Below, piece after piece: positions 24,093 to 35,900 of a stretch of DNA of 64,000 nucleotides; the stretch's first letter is position 1; every line of letters starts with the position of its first letter. The notes under the pieces are model-generated. The model was not told where the DNA came from, did no database searches, and saw only the letters and a list, made by a program, of their open reading frames with translations. The DNA comes from Styela clava. Taxonomy: Eukaryota > Chordata > Ascidiacea > Stolidobranchia > Styelidae. A program made the translations under genes and the position numbers. The DNA is taken from contig NC_135259.1 of NCBI RefSeq assembly GCF_964204865.1, positions 5,218,974 through 5,282,973 on the forward strand. The letters are read 5' to 3'.

Positions 24093-24471
24093 TTTCATTA
24101 GTGAGAAATTGTGATTTCAATTGCATTATGAGTTATATGCAACGGCAATCGTCCAGAAATCGTTAACATATCGTAAATTCATTTCAATGGAGAACGTGGG
24201 TCCGCGGAAAATACACGATGTAGAAAATAGTCACAAGCTCTTCCCGTCATGTTTACTTTACTCGTATTTTTTGTATTCGTGCAATTCCAAATAAAAATTA
24301 AATCGCAATGCCCAATTACGCTTGAATCAGCGAGTTATTTTAGAGATTTTGGTCTTCGTTTATAATGCTTAGGCGTCTATTGCACGTATCAAATTATTAT
24401 TCTTTTTGGTTGTGCCTCCGTATTCCTATTATTCGTGTTCGAACAATCAAAAATATTTTATTTAATTCAGA

Positions 24472-25404
24472 ATGTGGATGGAATTATCAGATGGCAAGGA
24501 AAGTGATTGGAGAGATTGTTTTAAAATATGTCAGCGAGCATTTCAAAATGATCCTTTCTACACTTACACACACCCGGATCCAGCAATTCGGCGAGAATTT
24601 TTGAAAGTCTATTTTGACTATTTATACCCAGCTATTTTACAAGATGGCAAAGGTATATTAGTTGTAATAAAAGCTGAAGACGAGGAAGGAATCAAAATAA
24701 TTGGTGGAATGTCAGTTACAATGTATCAGGATGAGGAATTAGAAAATGATCACACAGCTTTACTAGCAGTTGATAGAAACGGTTGGATGAAACATTTGAG
24801 GTAATACTTACTACCTATTTGATAAAACTTTACATTTAATGTGTTCAATGTTTTCAGTGCTTCATTTTTTTTCAATTTCGGCCAAAGGTTTTTGATATAG
24901 TACTTGTTCATCCCTCACATCACTGTCTGGAATACCATAGAACAATTGTATTATTACCTATGATGCATTTGTTATATTTATAGACGTGATGACTGGGAAT
25001 GTGAAACCTATTACGAAAAATTACAAGAATTGGCAGACAAATTAGGTACAAACCTTATGCCTGGCGTGTTTCAAATAGTGGATGATGGCTACAGAGGAAA
25101 AGGAATTGGATCAAAATTCGTCATGCAAGCGGTGCAGATGATGAGTGACGAAGTCGTAAAAAGAAAGCGTCTCGCTGGAATAGCAAAACCTAAACCTCCC
25201 CTGGCTTATTGCATCTGTGATCATGAAAGGTCTAGGAATTTTACGAAGAAAAGTGGGTTCATAGAAGTGGCTCAATTACGTACAAACAACGTTGGAGTTC
25301 TAGGCAAAGATACATCCCATATATGGATATTTTTACTTCCACCTGAGGATCCGAGTTGGATTTATGAAGCCAGAAAAATGTTTGTTTATCCATCTAATCT
25401 GTAA
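24472..25404 (+). CDS. GNAT-family N-acetyltransferase, type 2, copy C
   Basis: Exons 24472-24800 and 24984-25404 with a 183-bp phase-2 intron give 249 codons plus TAA. It is intact and about ten residues different from copies A/B, for example MWME for MWIE, DGKE for ERKE, CETYYEK for YKTYYYK and VYPSNL for AHSSNL at the end. Motif A DDGYRGKGIGSKFV is present. TTTAATTCAG|A precedes the ATG as in the other copies. It lies convergent with the receptor gene, whose last exon ends about 1.6 kb to the right. Predicted N-acetyltransferase with unknown acceptor. Confidence 0.85.
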
Positions 25405-26988
25405 ACATTTCTTTTTGTGCTCCATACTTATCAGGCACATATAACATTGCGGAACTTATATGAACTACCTCGAATCAAATAGTTTTTCAGCTGCCAAAGT
25501 TTGATGGAATAATAGTCTAGAGGAAATTACAAACAGTCATGAGTTATACCCTTTACCCGTGATTTTTTTGCAGAATAGATTACTGCCTTTTATCAAATCC
25601 TTGTGCTTATACTAAAATACATTATCAGATTATTTTGTATGTCTTATGTCAGATTGTCTTTGCAATATATATGATTTTGTGCAATATAATATTATATTCC
25701 ATTTTCTTCGGATTTTTTTGTATATACTGTAAATGAAAAGACATACATTATATAAATATATATAACTATTTCTCGAAATAATGATTTTCTTTTATAGATA
25801 CCAGTTACATTCCACCAAAAATATTATGTTAAAAGTATTTTGGAATACTACTTCTCTTTAAGATATTAGTCCTGTAACTGATTGCGTTGAGCAAACCGCA
25901 TTAGTAAAGTATCGCGTTAATCGGTAGTTTCAACGAACCGCTTTTCAAGTAGAAAGTTATCTATAAATCATGATGTTTTAGTGTTTTCATGTCGCGCTGC
26001 GATAAAAAAGATTACTCTGGTGTCAGTCGTATCGAGAGCAAGATTGTTTATAAAATACATACGATAAATTCAATCGTATTTGATAGAAACATTCTTGATA
26101 AAAGATATATAACAGTTTACTTCTGTGGGAAAACTCATTTAAAAAAAATATCTATGACTTTGGATTTATTATACACCTGTGCAAAACCAATGGATAACAA
26201 TAAAATTTGATGCATGAAGAATATCTTTCGAATGGCAACTGATTGATACAAACAAAAAACTATATAAAAATGAAGACAAGAACAGAAGCATTTTATGTAT
26301 TACATAACATATCCGGGGACTACTCATTGCCAATTGAATTGAATAAATTTCACGCAAAATAAACGACGTACTGATTTTCATTAACACAAACACAAAGAAG
26401 CCCAAGTTATTTTGCCATTAGTTAGGCTTAGTCAAACATAAATGCATGATTGCACTTTTGTTTTTCGTTGCTTGCCCACCTACCAGATTTGTATGTTGAA
26501 ATTTACAAAGTATATAAATATATATATATCTGAAAAACAACTGATGAGCTGGGCATGGACGCAAAATGAAACTCCTCTTCATTGTGCTTGAGCTTGCATA
26601 AAACGAGATTTCAAGAACGATTCCATAAATAAGGCTACGAAAGAGCACAAAGTTGCTTTAACTCAAATGATCCTATTATTTACCTACAAAATTTCAAGTT
26701 TTCTTCTGATCAAGTTTGATGGAACGCTTAGTACTCTTTGTTCTTGACAACCCAAATCAGAAGAGCCCACCCTCAAAAATGGGCTCAAAGATGGCAATCC
26801 AAGCTGGTCTTATTGAAAGGAGTCAACTTTCAAGAAAATTATCACTAAGTTCCATGACACTGAGTAGGTTTTGAATCGCTGGTTAGTATTTTCAGGTTTC
26901 TGGAATAATTTCTTGTGAACCAATCACATTCAAAGGTCAACTAATATTTAACAATGATGCACGTAAAAATGCTTCAATTTCCAGTTAC

Positions 26989-29900
26989 TCAAAGAACGGA
27001 TCCAGCCGGAGAAGCTTGGTCTTCTGCTACCGTTATCTTGTCGTGCATTTCAATTTTAGTAAAATGTGTTGATTTGGAAGAACCTCTTGACGTTCTCTGT
27101 GAAGAACATTGACTATCTTTTGTTCTCTGAATCTTTTTGTAAACCGCGTCAACCATGTCCGAATATAGAATAGGATTAAGAGCACTGTTTATGGGCAAAA
27201 GAACGATTGCTGCCACAGCGTATGCTGTATCTTGAATATTCACTCCAGCCAGCTTGCAGAAGGACATTATGCAAATTGGGACCCAACAACAGAAATCAGT
27301 GATGATGAGACGAAGTATTTTTCTTTGCATTGCTGAAAAATAAAACAAATTAATATAAAAAATTGATAATGATAATAATTCCAATAAGGAAAATCAACCC
27401 AGAAACAAATGAAATTAAGTTGTGGGTGGTTATTGCGAAGGCTGTAGATTCGGGGAAAGTTTACATCCAACTCCGGACTATGGGTTGTTACATTTTTCCT
27501 ACTCCGACTCCAGCTCTGAACTTTGGGAAATTTAAATCAAAAAGCGAAAACTTTGGCGTATGCAGGCCTTCTCTAATAGACTGTTGTGAACGCATCATAA
27601 ATTTCATTCTTTTTGCTGATTGTTTTTGTTACCAATGCCAGTCTGAAATTCCTACTTCGGTGAATTCAGAATAATGAGTTAGAAAACAACGATCCCAGTT
27701 CCGACTCCGAATCCAATGAAAACATGCCAAACTTCCAGCCCCGTCTCGATTCTACAGCCCAGCTTGCTAGAGGCACCTAGCCTTGAGCTCAATAGAACGT
27801 AGGGAAGATATATTGCTTACACTAATTTTGTTAAATAGATAAATATTTACGGCAAGTATCAAAACAACAACGAAAACAAACAAAATATCTGTCACAAACA
27901 AACATAAGGAAATTATAATTCTATGCTAAATACAGGAGTGACAAATTTTTGTAAACGTTCTAGTAATATAACGAACATCGTAAGATATTAATTTAGGTAT
28001 ATATATCTGAAATCAAATCTACTTCGTGTGACACAATAAAATTGAAATATATGGATGTGTGTGGAGGTTTAAAGAATCGTCAAAATAGATTGCTTTTTTA
28101 TCAAAAATAAAATTATTCAAAATAATAGTGGAAATCAAAACGGATGCGTTCAAGTTTAAAAAATTACAAATTACATTGCTTTTTTATCTAAAATAAAATC
28201 ATCTAAAATAATAGCGAAACTCAAAACTAAAATAAAGCGAAAATAAATGCCACGCCTCCAACCTAAACCCCTTTTATGATGAACCTCATCATGCGTTTTA
28301 GTTTGGCTACGTCGAGAACTTATTCTTTTCCCTGTATAAAAGTTAGTTATTTGATATATAAATTCTGCCGTAATTTATTTTTGAAATTTTAAACATTTTA
28401 CACTTATAAAGAAAGATTCAAATTTTTATTATCGTACAATTATAACTTTATATTACAATAGGTTTAAAACAAACATATATATGAGATGGTTTGAAAACAA
28501 GTATGATTTTGTTACTTCATTCTTCTGAATAGAAACATATAGATATGGATTGATAATTCACTCAGATACTCATTGCTATAATTCACAATATATATGCAAT
28601 TTTATTAAAAACGATACGTACATTTCATATTTTTCTCATCATTTTTCTGCGGACCTCGTACGTTGACGTCTTTTCTTGACTTGAAATATATACTAATATA
28701 GGCAACCACAACAAAAGTGAAAGCCACAAAATTAAACAGGGTAAGAATGAATGAAAACACCCACGCAGGATCTGATCTTGTTATGAAAAATTTCGGGATA
28801 CAAACACTTGCTGTACTGTAATACCTGCAAATAAATTGAATTGTAAATTCCTTGAAATGTCACTTGAGTTCATTGCTGGGGTTAAATGAGAATTGTGTCA
28901 CGGCTCGTACATCCGGTACAGGATATATGACTCAGTGATATTGTCTGGCATTCGATCTTGCTTGAGTAAAAATCAAATCACAGAATCTTACTCGAACGCT
29001 TAGAACTAGTTAAATACAATACAAAGGTATAAAAAGTTTTCTGAGATTTGGTAAAATCGACTACCAAGAAATCAAATGCAATCCGAAACTGTTCGCAACT
29101 AAAACTGTTTATGCTATCATTTTTTTTTTCGGATTGCTTCACATGACTATTTTTCTGCCAAAAAGCAGTTAGGGTATTGCAGATTGTAGGCTTTCAGAAA
29201 TATTTACATTATGCTTCAATATAAAAACGTTTGTATTTCTGATTTAAAAAATGATCCTATTCAGTAAATCACTAATCAGTAACTTTGGATAGAAGAAACG
29301 TTGAATCTGTAATATAGTCAACTCACCCCCAATAAATCTCGGGATCAAAATAATTAAAATCAAAGTATTTTGTAGCATCATTCTTTAAATCGTCCCATGA
29401 TGCTTGTTCTAGGAATGTATTCAACTCTAAAAACACAATTAAGTGAATAATTTGTATTAGGCCTAATGTAAATGTTAAATAGTACGCCTGTCTTTAAGGT
29501 TATGTCCGCCATAACAACCGCATGTGAAAATGTAGGTATGCACTTGTCTGCATTTTGCCATAAACGACAGGTATAACAAACAATGAGATGTTGCAATAAC
29601 CTTAATTAATTGTGGGTTATAAAAATGGTTAAATATATGCAAAGTTTACTGTAATAGTTTACCTGCGACGTTAGCTTGAGAAATATTTTCTGATTTTGTC
29701 AATACCATTTGGCTAAACATCTGTTTGGTTGTTGCTAAAGGAGTTGAAATTGCAGTAGCAAATGGATTGTTTTTGAACTTTACGCCGCTTACAAATATTC
29801 TAGATAATCCTGGCGTTAGAGGTAATAATCCGAGAATCAGTGACGTCATCCATGAGCCCAGGATAAATATGAGCAAATGGCGTGGTGAGGGTTTCCTTGA

Positions 29901-32900
29901 TGACTGGAAAGGCTGAAATGTTTATAATATTTTATTTAATATTAAACAGATATATGAAGATGTGCTTTAGAACAGCGCTTACGAGACATCGTAAAATTCT
30001 AAGACCTCAAAGCTCACAAATCGAAACTTACACAAAGAGGTAATAAAATTAGAACATTTATAATAAAAACTCTGCATTATTACCTATATAAAATAGAGCA
30101 AAATCGTAAAAACAGCATAAAATGTTTTCACTTTCTTACATTAGAGATTGCATAAAGTCTACATCCGGTCAATAAAATCATTGTTATCACGGATGTTTCA
30201 CTCGCAGCGACAGATAATACGCCAAGTCCAATGCACGTCTTACTAGAACGCCACGCCAGGTCTCGACTGCAGTAATCACCCTGAATTAAGTTATACTGTA
30301 AATATTTACCTTAAACACTACAAGTTCATTCTTAATTGTGATAGATTGTGTGAGATCAAAGTTGGAAATAGTCATTGAGGTGATTCAAATTAGATTATTT
30401 ATTTTTCAAGTATTTGCAAAAATTTTATGCACCAGTTCTCGCTACGAACTCCCATCTGCTCGCACTATCTATTGTTAAAAAAAAGTGAAAAGTAACTTGA
30501 CTAAATTCATGATATTAACTTGTTACCAATGTCAATATATGATGTGGATACAACCCAGGTGAAGATAACTACATTATCCCCATTCAAAACCTATGGAACA
30601 ACCACAAACTGCGTTTTTTATTTGAATGATAATTTTGTTTAAAAATATAACAGTAGAATTAAACATTGTGTTTAAAATGCATCGGAAATTCCAAATCCAA
30701 ATCGTCTTTCAAAAGTCAAACACAAAAACGCTAAACTATAAAAATCAACCCTATGACTTTTGTAATTCTTACAATTTTCATTTTATTGTCTTAATAAAAA
30801 ATATTATACCTGCATTTTTAAGGTCATGACACAAAGAGAAATCAAATATATTCCCATCAAAAAATCAGCTAACGCCAGATTTAATATTAATAATCTGTTG
30901 GCTCTCATTGCTGGTGTTATTTTCGTCTTTTGACGAAGTTTAATAATTTCTCGTATTATGACGGCCTATAAATAAATAAAATTATTGAAACACACATATT
31001 AATACATTTTCACTCACAATTTGTTGTAAATTTACTCCATGGCATCTTTGGTAATAAAACTATCGAGAATCATGGTATGTAGTTTATTTATTTGTCGAAA
31101 TTGCACAGCAAAAATGTTAACAAAATAATTTAAATGTAGGAGACCTCATTTGTTTTGTTTTTGTCCATCTGAAATTTGTTATACTCAAAGATTCATACTA
31201 AAGAAAGAATCAACTTACGGCATTGCCTATTATTGCCAAAAGCGCCATAATCCATATTATTGTACGCAGTACAGAGCTCTCAATCAACTCATATCTTGAT
31301 GAAAATGCATCAATAGAAGTTGACTTATTAATGGTTGGACATTCATCACTCCAGTCTGAGCAGTCACCGATTCCGTCGCGTTTCTGAAATTTGGCCAAAA
31401 CTGAGAATAATCCGACAATTCATTTGAAATTTAGCTCTATATATCTCGTCATTTGTAATGGGCTAGTACATTTAATCGCGTATTTACTAAAACTATAGTG
31501 TAATCTAAAAAACATTAACAATCAAAAAGATGCGACTGGTTATGATTTTATTTTATAGTGCAAATTATTATATGGTTTCAATGTATTTAGTGGGCTTTTA
31601 CTATGCCTGATGTGACAAGCTTATCAATAATTTATTTTCTATAAAAAATATCAATTCATATTGCCAACTATTAACCAATGGAGTATTTTAAAATTTAGGA
31701 TAACACGTTATATTAGCCACAATTGCCTTCAAATTTTCCATAATTGATAAATGAAAGTTTATTTGGTACTTTCATATTTCCTTTTGTTTCATTGAATATG
31801 TACAATAAATGGAATCACTGCGTCGAATTTGCATTCCATTTTTTTCGATCTCTTGATCAACGGCCATATATGATACTTGACGGTAGATAGCCTGTCAGTA
31901 ATGAACTTCCCATGGTGTCCATATATTAGGTGATAGTTGTCGTACTTCTAGTACGTTTTTTACGTTTTTTCAGCTCCAAATTTCTTAGTATATAAAGTAT
32001 TGTATGTTTAATATATATGATATACCACTCAATAATTAATTATTCAATTAAATTTCTGACATCGTTTATTTTCAATAATAAATATGAGTTTCAATCTTCT
32101 TCTGCACAAAACTGAATTGGCGTTCATATACAAATACAAAGATCCTTAGCAAAACACATATTCTCTACAATACATATATATAATGAAAAAAATAGTTTTC
32201 AGAGAGATACCAAATGTAATACATCTAAGCTGACTGCCAATTTTACGTATGCATTATTTATGTGTCCTAACTCAACTATTTTGGAAACTTACAATTTTAA
32301 TTACAAATCATTTGTTCATTTCTCTATAAAGCAAGCTCAAATATTACATGACAATATCTTAGAACAGCGTTTCCCAACCTATGTTCCGCGATATTGCATC
32401 TTTCAAAAGCACACTACTGTTTCGCGAGCGTCTTCCGAGTGTTCCGTAGAAAACAAATCAAAAATACGTCTAAATGGGTCCCATGGCGATCTAGGGATTG
32501 TGAAGTTGTCGTCCAACTGACCGTTCAATATCGCGTCACCATCGACCTAAAGCGGACTAACTGAGGTAGGTAGGGTAGTGGCATTTTCCTTAACCGCCTA
32601 GCTTTTTGACTGTTAGGCTCATTATCAAGTTTGGAGACATCCTTTTGTTTTTTCGATTGGCAAACAAGTAGGTCTAAAGAACAAAGGCAAATGGTCAATT
32701 CTTCTTCCGCCATCTCTGCCTGGGTTTCCTTCAAATGCTGAGGCGATTACTTATGTTCGCTAAACTCGATTCAGCAGATAAATATATATACTGCAGCTCG
32801 CGACGTTGCAGCAAGTACGTCTATCCCTATTGAATGTAAACTAGTGGCAAACACTACGTAATGGAAAGTAAACGACATAGAAAGCTAAAATGAATTTGTT

Positions 32901-35900
32901 GATTCATATACACAGCATTTAAAATAAGAAACAATAAAACATTTATGGTAAATGCAATATGTAAAATATTCAATCATATTTTTGTTACGTTTAGCACAAT
33001 TTGTTAGTTTTCGTGGCGCATTTGGCAACACCCTTCGGGAACCGCTGCCATTTTTCTTTATGAATTTTACACTTTCATTTTTTGATGTTCCGCGAGGCAA
33101 GATAAAAAGTATAAGTGTTCCGGGGCCAAAAAAATTTGGGAAACGCTGTCTTAGAAGAATTAGCTTAAATTGCGACATCATAACAATACTGGTAAGCCAT
33201 GTTCAAAATGCTTCTCATATATTTTATATATTTGCAATACATCATACCTGGGAATTCATCACGTAAAGCGGTTGTCCATTTTCACAATAAAATCTGTCAT
33301 CAGTGCAGTTCATTTCATCTGTTTCATTGTCACAATTTTTTGAGAAATCACATAAATTCCTGCTGTCAATACTGATCTGAATTTATAATTCAAATTTTTC
33401 ATAATACGATATAATTTATTGTGGTTAAATCTTTCATATCCTGTATTAGTTTTCTAATATAATTGGTGTAGAAATTACCATTAATCCCCCTCGTACAGAG
33501 CAACGGAATCTGTTTGATCTTCCAGAATCTTTGCAAACGTCTGCAATTTCGTCTTTTCCATCTGTGCAATCTAATATACCATCACAAACTTTATCTTCGG
33601 ATATGCTTACATATCCAGGTCTTGTTGAATTACAGTAAAATCTGAAATTGTATTCAGGTTTTATTAAATTAAAAGATGAATGCCTCACGTTGCATGGCAA
33701 CGGATTTAAGTATGAATTTGAAAAGGAGTTATAGATCTATTTGTATTCCTTTATAATTTTAAGGGAAATCGAAGATGCTACTCACAAGATACCTTGAGTT
33801 GGAAATATTTTCAGTAACTTCGAAAATCACATATTAGTGTCCGATAAATTGGTCAATACCTTCAATTCGATACCCACAGGAGTGTTATTGTGCGAATTGT
33901 GTTATAGCTTATAAAAACCAAGTAAGTAATAACTTATATACTAAAATACTAATTCGTTTGGCAAAATTTTCAGTATTTCTGACTTAAACTTCTGATTTAG
34001 TACCGATAGTACAAAATATAAATCTGAATATCGTGTTATGTTAGCAAAAAATAGTAATAAAATTTGACTTTCATCTTCATGAATGAAAAACTTATGATAA
34101 TTTTGTGACCAACATTCACAATTTAGTATGGCTATGTTTACTCTCACCTGTAAAATTCATCGATGCAATGGCTTTCGTCATCTCCCATCAATTCACAATC
34201 TATAACACCATCGCAATATTTCTCGCCATCAATTTCTTTTGTGTAGTCATCCGGTAACACAGAACCCTGATAGCACAATTGTAAATTGTTAAAAGCAAAA
34301 GGAAAGTGATATTGCTTGTAGTTTGGCAAGATGATTCTGTTTTTGAAAGATGCTTTATATTTAACGCTTTCATTGTCATATAATGCTACATGATATGATT
34401 ACGTATATTATTTTCACGAGAAAACGAGCTATTTGAAGCAAGCATGTGCATGATAAACTGTTACATTTTTAACCGTCGTGAATTGCAAATGTTTCATCTG
34501 AATTTCAAAATAATTGTTGAACCCACAAGGACTGATTATGAATCGTTAAGAAGCGTTTACGGAATGATTATTAAGCACCCCCACAAAAAAAAAAACTGAC
34601 ACAAAGATTCAATTTAAAAATTAATGTTGCTTCTAAATATTAATTACACTATTCATTTTGTATAACAGAAACAAAATTCTTGTATTGCAACCTAATTCCA
34701 CTTTATATGTAATATGATTTATTCATGAACTGATTGCTTATCATTTAGCCTCCTAAAAATATGAGTGGTTACTATAGGCTATTATAAAATTCAATGAGAT
34801 AAGGTCCATAAGATTTGTCTTACATCGTCCGGCTTTTCGCACCACGTTCCATACAACGACTGCTTCAATGTTTTTGATGCACTTTCAACGCAAGTAAAAT
34901 TTGAAGGCTTTTCACTGCACGATGCAATACATTCATCTTCAGGATATTCCCACAATGTATTGATAACATACCCTGGGTCTTGTCTTGGTGGACATTCAGC
35001 CAAACCGTTACACGATACACCGTAATACCGACGACAAGATACGTCGTGATCGACGACGCATCTGATGTAAGATAATGTATATTTAACGATTTATCAAACG
35101 TAGGAACAGTGTAAAAATTGTTTATTTTGAAATTATTTTCAAAAAATTTAAACAATGTAAATTCCTTTCATCGTTGAGATTGAAGTGTTGAATTTATATA
35201 TACCTCATAACGAATACCTCGATTCGAATTCAAACGTATATTATAAATAGTAATTTTAAAATTGTTTCTTGCTGTAATTAAATGTAATTAAAGTATTTTG
35301 AATACCTGCATTTTTCTTGATTTTCTGCGTCTTTGCAAGCTAGTGTTCCATCACATAAACCTTCACTGAAAAATATTTAAAAAAAAGTTATAGTACACGC
35401 GAATTCATTAAATTAGAAACTAAAAAAAAATGATGCTCAATATTATTCCTCGAGTTTCAAAATAGAATTGTTTATCAAACCTCTCGTCCTCATCGCAATC
35501 CTTTACACCGTCACAAATTCTATGTCGTGAAATACATTTATCATTTTTGCACCTGACATCACCTATCTGACAATGAGTTGCATTGGTGGTTGTATCAACC
35601 GGCAGAAGCAAATTTTCCAACGACAATCCAAAGCTCTGTGAAAATGTTATCAGTGAACTTATAAGTTAGATTGGTCAGTTGGATTGTAGGATTGAATTGC
35701 AACATATTTGATGGATCGTTTTCGAAATCGTGCTCGATTTAAAACAATTATAAATATATATTTTATTAATATTGTATACTTTATATTTTACTAAAAAATG
35801 GTTTTACAACACGCGATTATTTGTTAGGACCAAACGTTTGAAAAACTTGCAGGGAATATTCAATTTTTTCTGTTTTGTTAACTAGTTTTAATTTTAAAAA

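Larger units (their letters stand above)
16847..27813 (+). repeat. Segmental duplication unit C (next to the receptor gene)
   Basis: The third copy, more diverged from A and B than they are from each other. Similarity ends near 27,806-27,813, where GGAAGATATAT passes into unique sequence of the receptor's last intron. This unit contains the receptor's genuine exon 18, so the right breakpoint of the duplication lies inside that intron. Private features are a broken GNAT 1, replacement of about 800 bp by other DNA (19,261-19,700) and an insertion of about 1.66 kb (22,431-24,092). Confidence 0.85.

Noticed and set aside
31384-33247. Leucine-rich repeat exons expected between LDLa and helices in an LGR
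   Set aside because: I looked on the minus strand through this intron and found only non-coding DNA and the hAT element; the LDLa module itself is continuous across the intron.
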